Of a stretch of 64,000 bases of DNA, positions 1 through 14,058 are shown in pieces (positions within the stretch are counted from its first letter, which is position 1; the number at the start of each line of letters is the position of its first letter). The stretch is from Siphonodentalium dalli (Eukaryota; Mollusca; Scaphopoda; Gadilida; Siphonodentaliidae): contig CP136063.1 of the NCBI GenBank assembly GCA_032622095.1, forward strand, positions 113,542,723 to 113,606,722. The letters are read 5' to 3'. Position numbers and translations under genes: made by a program. Below the pieces are notes generated by a model. It saw only the letters and a program-made list of their open reading frames with translations. It made no database searches and was not told the origin of the DNA.

Positions 1-399
1 CACATGGAAGACTAAAATATGACATTTTCAGGTCTGCAAGGGTGATCCAAGATAACTGGATGTGGGTGTATATTGAATTAGTTGAACAAAGATATGCTCT
101 CTTTGAAATGCTGAAGCATTTTCTTAAATGTGTCCAAGTTTTAGTGCTATTAACCTTCAAATGGCCATACCCACCAGTGAAAATGAGACACTTTTATTAT
201 ATATATCTGTATATCACTGGCTATAAAATCCAAAATACTTGTTAGATTAGCTTCTTATAACAATTGGTATGTGTGTCATTGACATGCTCATGTAATGGGT
301 AATTTGCATTATCATGTGACAATTACCACCTTGAATTTTTTTGAAAATACCTTGAAAAATTGGCATTTTTTATGAAAAATCATACCATTTTTTTGGCCG

Positions 400-552
400 A
401 TGGAAGTGAAAGAAGACATCAGCAGCAAGAATAGCCACACCATGCATGGGAGATTCATTGGACTGAAAGACCAGGCTGTGAAAAATGCATTAAAATACTT
501 TAAAGTGACTCCCAGGAATCAAAAATGCCAAAAAGTTCATTTTTCCCTTTAG
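400..552 (+). other. 50-codon open frame in the satellite unit (first copy)
   Basis: ATG at 400, TAG at 550-552. The predicted peptide is Lys-rich and coding-like in composition (it includes MHGRFIGLKDQAVKNALKYF, residues 15-34). It is repeated in every unit, and its stop codon overlaps the site where the 451-bp element is or is not inserted, so both unit types keep the same C-terminus. I do not recognise the peptide. It may be the end of an old exon captured in the satellite, or chance. No function is proposed. Confidence 0.25.
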
Positions 553-1449
553 CGATAGCCCGCTTTTTCGCGGAATAATTGTAACACCCTACATTTTTTC
601 AGAATTGCCCATGAATGAAAAAAATGTGTTCAAAAATAATATCACTTCTGTGGTTCTTTATTTATCACACACAATTTAACCCCACTCTCTGTAACACATT
701 ATTCATCAAAAAAGCACATTTTTCCACCACAAGTCATATTCAGGCCCCATTTTCACACAGTTTTTGGGGTCTGGTGTTGCAAACTTGGATCAGCTATGGA
801 AGACTGTACAAGATCCTTTCCATGAGAGAACTTCTGGTGATGTGAGGTCATTGAGTCCAGATCTGATCAGCTGAGCATCAAGCACATGACTTTATCAGCA
901 CATGGAAGACTAAAATATGACATTTTCAGGTCTGCAAGGGTGATCCAAGATAACTGGATGTGGGTGTATATTGAATTAGTTGAACAAAGATATGCTCTCT
1001 TTGAAATGCTGAAGCATTTTCTTAAATGTGTCCAAGTTTTAGTGCTATTAACCTTCAAATGGCCATACCCACCAGTGAAAATGAGACACTTTTATTATAT
1101 ATATCTGTATATCACTGGCTATAAAATCCAAAATACTTGTTAGATTAGCTTCTTATAACAATTGGTATGTGTGTCATTGACATGCTCATGTAATGGGTAA
1201 TTTGCATTATCATGTGACAATTACCACCTTGAATTTTTTTGAAAATACCTTGAAAAATTGGCATTTTTTATGAAAAATCATACCATTTTTTTGGCCGATG
1301 GAAGTGAAAGAAGACATCAGCAGCAAGAATAGCCACACCATGCATGGGAGATTCATTGGACTGAAAGACCAGGCTGTGAAAAATGCATTAAAATACTTTA
1401 AAGTGACTCCCAGGAATCAAAAATGCCAAAAAGTTCATTTTTCCCTTTA

Positions 1450-1900
1450 GGTTACACTGGTGTAAATGTTTTCCATAGGCCTCAGTGCTAACGTTTTAGC
1501 GTATGCTGTTGGCTATATGAACCATGGGTCCAATTTTTTTTTTTAATCTGAAAAATTGACATTTCGGGAAACTTTTTACACAAAAAAATCATATCTGTCT
1601 AGCAGGGAATTCGCCTTTAAATCTTGTGTTTTCGTAACTAGTGTCAGATCCGCATAAAAAAATACTGTCATATTTTAGACCACACCAACAAATTCAAACT
1701 TCACTACAAAGGGTTAATTCCTGTGCCAATGGCTATCTTACCTATGGGAAATCATAGGGAAGAGGTGTGATGATTTTTTTATGCAAAAAGCACACAAGGC
1801 TATTGACCAATCAGGGCCCAGTGTCTATTTTATTCTCTCCTATATATTCCTCCCGCATCCGCTAGAGGTCTCTCCGAGCCTTATTTACACCAGTGTAACC
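1450..1900. mobile_element. 451-bp TIR element in satellite, copy 1
   Basis: The first of seven copies. It begins GGTTACACTGGTGTAAAT and ends with the exact reverse complement (18 bp). TA stands directly outside both ends. Including the flanking CTTTA/TAAAG the inverted repeat is 23 bp. Each terminal repeat is itself nearly palindromic (TTACAC-TG-GTGTAA). It has no coding capacity, so it looks like a MITE; a TA duplication would fit a Tc1/mariner-type mover, but the superfamily is uncertain. The right third holds a CCAAT box and a TATA-like tract. Confidence 0.85.
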
Positions 1901-3700
1901 TAAAGCGATAGCCCGCTTTTTCGCGGAATAATTGTAACACCCTACATTTTTTCAGAATTGCCCATGAATGAAAAAAATGTGTTCAAAAATAATATCACTT
2001 CTGTGGTTCTTTATTTATCACACACAATTTAACCCCACTCTCTGTAACACATTATTCATCAAAAAAGCACATTTTTCCACCACAAGTCATATTCAGGCCC
2101 CATTTTCACACAGTTTTTGGGGTCTGGTGTTGCAAACTTGGATCAGCTATGGAAGACTGTACAAGATCCTTTCCATGAGAGAACTTCTGGTGATGTGAGG
2201 TCATTGAGTCCAGATCTGATCAGCTGAGCATCAAGCACATGACTTTATCAGCACATGGAAGACTAAAATATGACATTTTCAGGTCTGCAAGGGTGATCCA
2301 AGATAACTGGATGTGGGTGTATATTGAATTAGTTGAACAAAGATATGCTCTCTTTGAAATGCTGAAGCATTTTCTTAAATGTGTCCAAGTTTTAGTGCTA
2401 TTAACCTTCAAATGGCCATACCCACCAGTGAAAATGAGACACTTTTATTATATATATCTGTATATCACTGGCTATAAAATCCAAAATACTTGTTAGATTA
2501 GCTTCTTATAACAATTGGTATGTGTGTCATTGACATGCTCATGTAATGGGTAATTTGCATTATCATGTGACAATTACCACCTTGAATTTTTTTGAAAATA
2601 CCTTGAAAAATTGGCATTTTTTATGAAAAATCATACCATTTTTTTGGCCGATGGAAGTGAAAGAAGACATCAGCAGCAAGAATAGCCACACCATGCATGG
2701 GAGATTCATTGGACTGAAAGACCAGGCTGTGAAAAATGCATTAAAATACTTTAAAGTGACTCCCAGGAATCAAAAATGCCAAAAAGTTCATTTTTCCCTT
2801 TAGCGATAGCCCGCTTTTTCGCGGAATAATTGTAACACCCTACATTTTTTCAGAATTGCCCATGAATGAAAAAAATGTGTTCAAAAATAATATCACTTCT
2901 GTGGTTCTTTATTTATCACACACAATTTAACCCCACTCTCTGTAACACATTATTCATCAAAAAAGCACATTTTTCCACCACAAGTCATATTCAGGCCCCA
3001 TTTTCACACAGTTTTTGGGGTCTGGTGTTGCAAACTTGGATCAGCTATGGAAGACTGTACAAGATCCTTTCCATGAGAGAACTTCTGGTGATGTGAGGTC
3101 ATTGAGTCCAGATCTGATCAGCTGAGCATCAAGCACATGACTTTATCAGCACATGGAAGACTAAAATATGACATTTTCAGGTCTGCAAGGGTGATCCAAG
3201 ATAACTGGATGTGGGTGTATATTGAATTAGTTGAACAAAGATATGCTCTCTTTGAAATGCTGAAGCATTTTCTTAAATGTGTCCAAGTTTTAGTGCTATT
3301 AACCTTCAAATGGCCATACCCACCAGTGAAAATGAGACACTTTTATTATATATATCTGTATATCACTGGCTATAAAATCCAAAATACTTGTTAGATTAGC
3401 TTCTTATAACAATTGGTATGTGTGTCATTGACATGCTCATGTAATGGGTAATTTGCATTATCATGTGACAATTACCACCTTGAATTTTTTTGAAAATACC
3501 TTGAAAAATTGGCATTTTTTATGAAAAATCATACCATTTTTTTGGCCGATGGAAGTGAAAGAAGACATCAGCAGCAAGAATAGCCACACCATGCATGGGA
3601 GATTCATTGGACTGAAAGACCAGGCTGTGAAAAATGCATTAAAATACTTTAAAGTGACTCCCAGGAATCAAAAATGCCAAAAAGTTCATTTTTCCCTTTA

Positions 3701-4151
3701 GGTTACACTGGTGTAAATGTTTTCCATAGGCCTCAGTGCTAACGTTTTAGCGTATGCTGTTGGCTATATGAACCATGGGTCCAATTTTTTTTTTTAATCT
3801 GAAAAATTGACATTTCGGGAAACTTTTTACACAAAAAAATCATATCTGTCTAGCAGGGAATTCGCCTTTAAATCTTGTGTTTTCGTAACTAGTGTCAGAT
3901 CCGCATAAAAAAATACTGTCATATTTTAGACCACACCAACAAATTCAAACTTCACTACAAAGGGTTAATTCCTGTGCCAATGGCTATCTTACCTATGGGA
4001 AATCATAGGGAAGAGGTGTGATGATTTTTTTATGCAAAAAGCACACAAGGCTATTGACCAATCAGGGCCCAGTGTCTATTTTATTCTCTCCTATATATTC
4101 CTCCCGCATCCGCTAGAGGTCTCTCCGAGCCTTATTTACACCAGTGTAACC
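3701..4151. mobile_element. 451-bp TIR element, copy 2
   Basis: Same sequence, ends and TA flanks as the copy at 1450, at the same position in the satellite unit. Confidence 0.85.
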
Positions 4152-5951
4152 TAAAGCGATAGCCCGCTTTTTCGCGGAATAATTGTAACACCCTACATTT
4201 TTTCAGAATTGCCCATGAATGAAAAAAATGTGTTCAAAAATAATATCACTTCTGTGGTTCTTTATTTATCACACACAATTTAACCCCACTCTCTGTAACA
4301 CATTATTCATCAAAAAAGCACATTTTTCCACCACAAGTCATATTCAGGCCCCATTTTCACACAGTTTTTGGGGTCTGGTGTTGCAAACTTGGATCAGCTA
4401 TGGAAGACTGTACAAGATCCTTTCCATGAGAGAACTTCTGGTGATGTGAGGTCATTGAGTCCAGATCTGATCAGCTGAGCATCAAGCACATGACTTTATC
4501 AGCACATGGAAGACTAAAATATGACATTTTCAGGTCTGCAAGGGTGATCCAAGATAACTGGATGTGGGTGTATATTGAATTAGTTGAACAAAGATATGCT
4601 CTCTTTGAAATGCTGAAGCATTTTCTTAAATGTGTCCAAGTTTTAGTGCTATTAACCTTCAAATGGCCATACCCACCAGTGAAAATGAGACACTTTTATT
4701 ATATATATCTGTATATCACTGGCTATAAAATCCAAAATACTTGTTAGATTAGCTTCTTATAACAATTGGTATGTGTGTCATTGACATGCTCATGTAATGG
4801 GTAATTTGCATTATCATGTGACAATTACCACCTTGAATTTTTTTGAAAATACCTTGAAAAATTGGCATTTTTTATGAAAAATCATACCATTTTTTTGGCC
4901 GATGGAAGTGAAAGAAGACATCAGCAGCAAGAATAGCCACACCATGCATGGGAGATTCATTGGACTGAAAGACCAGGCTGTGAAAAATGCATTAAAATAC
5001 TTTAAAGTGACTCCCAGGAATCAAAAATGCCAAAAAGTTCATTTTTCCCTTTAGCGATAGCCCGCTTTTTCGCGGAATAATTGTAACACCCTACATTTTT
5101 TCAGAATTGCCCATGAATGAAAAAAATGTGTTCAAAAATAATATCACTTCTGTGGTTCTTTATTTATCACACACAATTTAACCCCACTCTCTGTAACACA
5201 TTATTCATCAAAAAAGCACATTTTTCCACCACAAGTCATATTCAGGCCCCATTTTCACACAGTTTTTGGGGTCTGGTGTTGCAAACTTGGATCAGCTATG
5301 GAAGACTGTACAAGATCCTTTCCATGAGAGAACTTCTGGTGATGTGAGGTCATTGAGTCCAGATCTGATCAGCTGAGCATCAAGCACATGACTTTATCAG
5401 CACATGGAAGACTAAAATATGACATTTTCAGGTCTGCAAGGGTGATCCAAGATAACTGGATGTGGGTGTATATTGAATTAGTTGAACAAAGATATGCTCT
5501 CTTTGAAATGCTGAAGCATTTTCTTAAATGTGTCCAAGTTTTAGTGCTATTAACCTTCAAATGGCCATACCCACCAGTGAAAATGAGACACTTTTATTAT
5601 ATATATCTGTATATCACTGGCTATAAAATCCAAAATACTTGTTAGATTAGCTTCTTATAACAATTGGTATGTGTGTCATTGACATGCTCATGTAATGGGT
5701 AATTTGCATTATCATGTGACAATTACCACCTTGAATTTTTTTGAAAATACCTTGAAAAATTGGCATTTTTTATGAAAAATCATACCATTTTTTTGGCCGA
5801 TGGAAGTGAAAGAAGACATCAGCAGCAAGAATAGCCACACCATGCATGGGAGATTCATTGGACTGAAAGACCAGGCTGTGAAAAATGCATTAAAATACTT
5901 TAAAGTGACTCCCAGGAATCAAAAATGCCAAAAAGTTCATTTTTCCCTTTA

Positions 5952-6402
5952 GGTTACACTGGTGTAAATGTTTTCCATAGGCCTCAGTGCTAACGTTTTA
6001 GCGTATGCTGTTGGCTATATGAACCATGGGTCCAATTTTTTTTTTTAATCTGAAAAATTGACATTTCGGGAAACTTTTTACACAAAAAAATCATATCTGT
6101 CTAGCAGGGAATTCGCCTTTAAATCTTGTGTTTTCGTAACTAGTGTCAGATCCGCATAAAAAAATACTGTCATATTTTAGACCACACCAACAAATTCAAA
6201 CTTCACTACAAAGGGTTAATTCCTGTGCCAATGGCTATCTTACCTATGGGAAATCATAGGGAAGAGGTGTGATGATTTTTTTATGCAAAAAGCACACAAG
6301 GCTATTGACCAATCAGGGCCCAGTGTCTATTTTATTCTCTCCTATATATTCCTCCCGCATCCGCTAGAGGTCTCTCCGAGCCTTATTTACACCAGTGTAA
6401 CC
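5952..6402. mobile_element. 451-bp TIR element, copy 3
   Basis: Same element and site. It is followed by another long unit rather than a short one, the first half of the break in alternation. Confidence 0.85.
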
Positions 6403-7304
6403 TAAAGCGATAGCCCGCTTTTTCGCGGAATAATTGTAACACCCTACATTTTTTCAGAATTGCCCATGAATGAAAAAAATGTGTTCAAAAATAATATCAC
6501 TTCTGTGGTTCTTTATTTATCACACACAATTTAACCCCACTCTCTGTAACACATTATTCATCAAAAAAGCACATTTTTCCACCACAAGTCATATTCAGGC
6601 CCCATTTTCACACAGTTTTTGGGGTCTGGTGTTGCAAACTTGGATCAGCTATGGAAGACTGTACAAGATCCTTTCCATGAGAGAACTTCTGGTGATGTGA
6701 GGTCATTGAGTCCAGATCTGATCAGCTGAGCATCAAGCACATGACTTTATCAGCACATGGAAGACTAAAATATGACATTTTCAGGTCTGCAAGGGTGATC
6801 CAAGATAACTGGATGTGGGTGTATATTGAATTAGTTGAACAAAGATATGCTCTCTTTGAAATGCTGAAGCATTTTCTTAAATGTGTCCAAGTTTTAGTGC
6901 TATTAACCTTCAAATGGCCATACCCACCAGTGAAAATGAGACACTTTTATTATATATATCTGTATATCACTGGCTATAAAATCCAAAATACTTGTTAGAT
7001 TAGCTTCTTATAACAATTGGTATGTGTGTCATTGACATGCTCATGTAATGGGTAATTTGCATTATCATGTGACAATTACCACCTTGAATTTTTTTGAAAA
7101 TACCTTGAAAAATTGGCATTTTTTATGAAAAATCATACCATTTTTTTGGCCGATGGAAGTGAAAGAAGACATCAGCAGCAAGAATAGCCACACCATGCAT
7201 GGGAGATTCATTGGACTGAAAGACCAGGCTGTGAAAAATGCATTAAAATACTTTAAAGTGACTCCCAGGAATCAAAAATGCCAAAAAGTTCATTTTTCCC
7301 TTTA

Positions 7305-7755
7305 GGTTACACTGGTGTAAATGTTTTCCATAGGCCTCAGTGCTAACGTTTTAGCGTATGCTGTTGGCTATATGAACCATGGGTCCAATTTTTTTTTTTA
7401 ATCTGAAAAATTGACATTTCGGGAAACTTTTTACACAAAAAAATCATATCTGTCTAGCAGGGAATTCGCCTTTAAATCTTGTGTTTTCGTAACTAGTGTC
7501 AGATCCGCATAAAAAAATACTGTCATATTTTAGACCACACCAACAAATTCAAACTTCACTACAAAGGGTTAATTCCTGTGCCAATGGCTATCTTACCTAT
7601 GGGAAATCATAGGGAAGAGGTGTGATGATTTTTTTATGCAAAAAGCACACAAGGCTATTGACCAATCAGGGCCCAGTGTCTATTTTATTCTCTCCTATAT
7701 ATTCCTCCCGCATCCGCTAGAGGTCTCTCCGAGCCTTATTTACACCAGTGTAACC
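7305..7755. mobile_element. 451-bp TIR element, copy 4
   Basis: Same element and site; only 1353 bp after copy 3, so two long units are adjacent here and nowhere else in the window. Confidence 0.85.
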
Positions 7756-9556
7756 TAAAGCGATAGCCCGCTTTTTCGCGGAATAATTGTAACACCCTAC
7801 ATTTTTTCAGAATTGCCCATGAATGAAAAAAATGTGTTCAAAAATAATATCACTTCTGTGGTTCTTTATTTATCACACACAATTTAACCCCACTCTCTGT
7901 AACACATTATTCATCAAAAAAGCACATTTTTCCACCACAAGTCATATTCAGGCCCCATTTTCACACAGTTTTTGGGGTCTGGTGTTGCAAACTTGGATCA
8001 GCTATGGAAGACTGTACAAGATCCTTTCCATGAGAGAACTTCTGGTGATGTGAGGTCATTGAGTCCAGATCTGATCAGCTGAGCATCAAGCACATGACTT
8101 TATCAGCACATGGAAGACTAAAATATGACATTTTCAGGTCTGCAAGGGTGATCCAAGATAACTGGATGTGGGTGTATATTGAATTAGTTGAACAAAGATA
8201 TGCTCTCTTTGAAATGCTGAAGCATTTTCTTAAATGTGTCCAAGTTTTAGTGCTATTAACCTTCAAATGGCCATACCCACCAGTGAAAATGAGACACTTT
8301 TATTATATATATCTGTATATCACTGGCTATAAAATCCAAAATACTTGTTAGATTAGCTTCTTATAACAATTGGTATGTGTGTCATTGACATGCTCATGTA
8401 ATGGGTAATTTGCATTATCATGTGACAATTACCACCTTGAATTTTTTTGAAAATACCTTGAAAAATTGGCATTTTTTATGAAAAATCATACCATTTTTTT
8501 GGCCGATGGAAGTGAAAGAAGACATCAGCAGCAAGAATAGCCACACCATGCATGGGAGATTCATTGGACTGAAAGACCAGGCTGTGAAAAATGCATTAAA
8601 ATACTTTAAAGTGACTCCCAGGAATCAAAAATGCCAAAAAGTTCATTTTTCCCTTTAAGCGATAGCCCGCTTTTTCGCGGAATAATTGTAACACCCTACA
8701 TTTTTTCAGAATTGCCCATGAATGAAAAAAATGTGTTCAAAAATAATATCACTTCTGTGGTTCTTTATTTATCACACACAATTTAACCCCACTCTCTGTA
8801 ACACATTATTCATCAAAAAAGCACATTTTTCCACCACAAGTCATATTCAGGCCCCATTTTCACACAGTTTTTGGGGTCTGGTGTTGCAAACTTGGATCAG
8901 CTATGGAAGACTGTACAAGATCCTTTCCATGAGAGAACTTCTGGTGATGTGAGGTCATTGAGTCCAGATCTGATCAGCTGAGCATCAAGCACATGACTTT
9001 ATCAGCACATGGAAGACTAAAATATGACATTTTCAGGTCTGCAAGGGTGATCCAAGATAACTGGATGTGGGTGTATATTGAATTAGTTGAACAAAGATAT
9101 GCTCTCTTTGAAATGCTGAAGCATTTTCTTAAATGTGTCCAAGTTTTAGTGCTATTAACCTTCAAATGGCCATACCCACCAGTGAAAATGAGACACTTTT
9201 ATTATATATATCTGTATATCACTGGCTATAAAATCCAAAATACTTGTTAGATTAGCTTCTTATAACAATTGGTATGTGTGTCATTGACATGCTCATGTAA
9301 TGGGTAATTTGCATTATCATGTGACAATTACCACCTTGAATTTTTTTGAAAATACCTTGAAAAATTGGCATTTTTTATGAAAAATCATACCATTTTTTTG
9401 GCCGATGGAAGTGAAAGAAGACATCAGCAGCAAGAATAGCCACACCATGCATGGGAGATTCATTGGACTGAAAGACCAGGCTGTGAAAAATGCATTAAAA
9501 TACTTTAAAGTGACTCCCAGGAATCAAAAATGCCAAAAAGTTCATTTTTCCCTTTA

Positions 9557-10007
9557 GGTTACACTGGTGTAAATGTTTTCCATAGGCCTCAGTGCTAACG
9601 TTTTAGCGTATGCTGTTGGCTATATGAACCATGGGTCCAATTTTTTTTTTTAATCTGAAAAATTGACATTTCGGGAAACTTTTTACACAAAAAAATCATA
9701 TCTGTCTAGCAGGGAATTCGCCTTTAAATCTTGTGTTTTCGTAACTAGTGTCAGATCCGCATAAAAAAATACTGTCATATTTTAGACCACACCAACAAAT
9801 TCAAACTTCACTACAAAGGGTTAATTCCTGTGCCAATGGCTATCTTACCTATGGGAAATCATAGGGAAGAGGTGTGATGATTTTTTTATGCAAAAAGCAC
9901 ACAAGGCTATTGACCAATCAGGGCCCAGTGTCTATTTTATTCTCTCCTATATATTCCTCCCGCATCCGCTAGAGGTCTCTCCGAGCCTTATTTACACCAG
10001 TGTAACC
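9557..10007. mobile_element. 451-bp TIR element, copy 5
   Basis: Same element and site as the other copies; it lies in the long unit that follows the 899-bp variant unit. Confidence 0.85.
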
Positions 10008-11807
10008 TAAAGCGATAGCCCGCTTTTTCGCGGAATAATTGTAACACCCTACATTTTTTCAGAATTGCCCATGAATGAAAAAAATGTGTTCAAAAATAAT
10101 ATCACTTCTGTGGTTCTTTATTTATCACACACAATTTAACCCCACTCTCTGTAACACATTATTCATCAAAAAAGCACATTTTTCCACCACAAGTCATATT
10201 CAGGCCCCATTTTCACACAGTTTTTGGGGTCTGGTGTTGCAAACTTGGATCAGCTATGGAAGACTGTACAAGATCCTTTCCATGAGAGAACTTCTGGTGA
10301 TGTGAGGTCATTGAGTCCAGATCTGATCAGCTGAGCATCAAGCACATGACTTTATCAGCACATGGAAGACTAAAATATGACATTTTCAGGTCTGCAAGGG
10401 TGATCCAAGATAACTGGATGTGGGTGTATATTGAATTAGTTGAACAAAGATATGCTCTCTTTGAAATGCTGAAGCATTTTCTTAAATGTGTCCAAGTTTT
10501 AGTGCTATTAACCTTCAAATGGCCATACCCACCAGTGAAAATGAGACACTTTTATTATATATATCTGTATATCACTGGCTATAAAATCCAAAATACTTGT
10601 TAGATTAGCTTCTTATAACAATTGGTATGTGTGTCATTGACATGCTCATGTAATGGGTAATTTGCATTATCATGTGACAATTACCACCTTGAATTTTTTT
10701 GAAAATACCTTGAAAAATTGGCATTTTTTATGAAAAATCATACCATTTTTTTGGCCGATGGAAGTGAAAGAAGACATCAGCAGCAAGAATAGCCACACCA
10801 TGCATGGGAGATTCATTGGACTGAAAGACCAGGCTGTGAAAAATGCATTAAAATACTTTAAAGTGACTCCCAGGAATCAAAAATGCCAAAAAGTTCATTT
10901 TTCCCTTTAGCGATAGCCCGCTTTTTCGCGGAATAATTGTAACACCCTACATTTTTTCAGAATTGCCCATGAATGAAAAAAATGTGTTCAAAAATAATAT
11001 CACTTCTGTGGTTCTTTATTTATCACACACAATTTAACCCCACTCTCTGTAACACATTATTCATCAAAAAAGCACATTTTTCCACCACAAGTCATATTCA
11101 GGCCCCATTTTCACACAGTTTTTGGGGTCTGGTGTTGCAAACTTGGATCAGCTATGGAAGACTGTACAAGATCCTTTCCATGAGAGAACTTCTGGTGATG
11201 TGAGGTCATTGAGTCCAGATCTGATCAGCTGAGCATCAAGCACATGACTTTATCAGCACATGGAAGACTAAAATATGACATTTTCAGGTCTGCAAGGGTG
11301 ATCCAAGATAACTGGATGTGGGTGTATATTGAATTAGTTGAACAAAGATATGCTCTCTTTGAAATGCTGAAGCATTTTCTTAAATGTGTCCAAGTTTTAG
11401 TGCTATTAACCTTCAAATGGCCATACCCACCAGTGAAAATGAGACACTTTTATTATATATATCTGTATATCACTGGCTATAAAATCCAAAATACTTGTTA
11501 GATTAGCTTCTTATAACAATTGGTATGTGTGTCATTGACATGCTCATGTAATGGGTAATTTGCATTATCATGTGACAATTACCACCTTGAATTTTTTTGA
11601 AAATACCTTGAAAAATTGGCATTTTTTATGAAAAATCATACCATTTTTTTGGCCGATGGAAGTGAAAGAAGACATCAGCAGCAAGAATAGCCACACCATG
11701 CATGGGAGATTCATTGGACTGAAAGACCAGGCTGTGAAAAATGCATTAAAATACTTTAAAGTGACTCCCAGGAATCAAAAATGCCAAAAAGTTCATTTTT
11801 CCCTTTA

Positions 11808-12258
11808 GGTTACACTGGTGTAAATGTTTTCCATAGGCCTCAGTGCTAACGTTTTAGCGTATGCTGTTGGCTATATGAACCATGGGTCCAATTTTTTTTT
11901 TTAATCTGAAAAATTGACATTTCGGGAAACTTTTTACACAAAAAAATCATATCTGTCTAGCAGGGAATTCGCCTTTAAATCTTGTGTTTTCGTAACTAGT
12001 GTCAGATCCGCATAAAAAAATACTGTCATATTTTAGACCACACCAACAAATTCAAACTTCACTACAAAGGGTTAATTCCTGTGCCAATGGCTATCTTACC
12101 TATGGGAAATCATAGGGAAGAGGTGTGATGATTTTTTTATGCAAAAAGCACACAAGGCTATTGACCAATCAGGGCCCAGTGTCTATTTTATTCTCTCCTA
12201 TATATTCCTCCCGCATCCGCTAGAGGTCTCTCCGAGCCTTATTTACACCAGTGTAACC
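11808..12258. mobile_element. 451-bp TIR element, copy 6
   Basis: Same element and site as the other copies, in regular alternation with short units. Confidence 0.85.
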
Positions 12259-14058
12259 TAAAGCGATAGCCCGCTTTTTCGCGGAATAATTGTAACACCC
12301 TACATTTTTTCAGAATTGCCCATGAATGAAAAAAATGTGTTCAAAAATAATATCACTTCTGTGGTTCTTTATTTATCACACACAATTTAACCCCACTCTC
12401 TGTAACACATTATTCATCAAAAAAGCACATTTTTCCACCACAAGTCATATTCAGGCCCCATTTTCACACAGTTTTTGGGGTCTGGTGTTGCAAACTTGGA
12501 TCAGCTATGGAAGACTGTACAAGATCCTTTCCATGAGAGAACTTCTGGTGATGTGAGGTCATTGAGTCCAGATCTGATCAGCTGAGCATCAAGCACATGA
12601 CTTTATCAGCACATGGAAGACTAAAATATGACATTTTCAGGTCTGCAAGGGTGATCCAAGATAACTGGATGTGGGTGTATATTGAATTAGTTGAACAAAG
12701 ATATGCTCTCTTTGAAATGCTGAAGCATTTTCTTAAATGTGTCCAAGTTTTAGTGCTATTAACCTTCAAATGGCCATACCCACCAGTGAAAATGAGACAC
12801 TTTTATTATATATATCTGTATATCACTGGCTATAAAATCCAAAATACTTGTTAGATTAGCTTCTTATAACAATTGGTATGTGTGTCATTGACATGCTCAT
12901 GTAATGGGTAATTTGCATTATCATGTGACAATTACCACCTTGAATTTTTTTGAAAATACCTTGAAAAATTGGCATTTTTTATGAAAAATCATACCATTTT
13001 TTTGGCCGATGGAAGTGAAAGAAGACATCAGCAGCAAGAATAGCCACACCATGCATGGGAGATTCATTGGACTGAAAGACCAGGCTGTGAAAAATGCATT
13101 AAAATACTTTAAAGTGACTCCCAGGAATCAAAAATGCCAAAAAGTTCATTTTTCCCTTTAGCGATAGCCCGCTTTTTCGCGGAATAATTGTAACACCCTA
13201 CATTTTTTCAGAATTGCCCATGAATGAAAAAAATGTGTTCAAAAATAATATCACTTCTGTGGTTCTTTATTTATCACACACAATTTAACCCCACTCTCTG
13301 TAACACATTATTCATCAAAAAAGCACATTTTTCCACCACAAGTCATATTCAGGCCCCATTTTCACACAGTTTTTGGGGTCTGGTGTTGCAAACTTGGATC
13401 AGCTATGGAAGACTGTACAAGATCCTTTCCATGAGAGAACTTCTGGTGATGTGAGGTCATTGAGTCCAGATCTGATCAGCTGAGCATCAAGCACATGACT
13501 TTATCAGCACATGGAAGACTAAAATATGACATTTTCAGGTCTGCAAGGGTGATCCAAGATAACTGGATGTGGGTGTATATTGAATTAGTTGAACAAAGAT
13601 ATGCTCTCTTTGAAATGCTGAAGCATTTTCTTAAATGTGTCCAAGTTTTAGTGCTATTAACCTTCAAATGGCCATACCCACCAGTGAAAATGAGACACTT
13701 TTATTATATATATCTGTATATCACTGGCTATAAAATCCAAAATACTTGTTAGATTAGCTTCTTATAACAATTGGTATGTGTGTCATTGACATGCTCATGT
13801 AATGGGTAATTTGCATTATCATGTGACAATTACCACCTTGAATTTTTTTGAAAATACCTTGAAAAATTGGCATTTTTTATGAAAAATCATACCATTTTTT
13901 TGGCCGATGGAAGTGAAAGAAGACATCAGCAGCAAGAATAGCCACACCATGCATGGGAGATTCATTGGACTGAAAGACCAGGCTGTGAAAAATGCATTAA
14001 AATACTTTAAAGTGACTCCCAGGAATCAAAAATGCCAAAAAGTTCATTTTTCCCTTTA

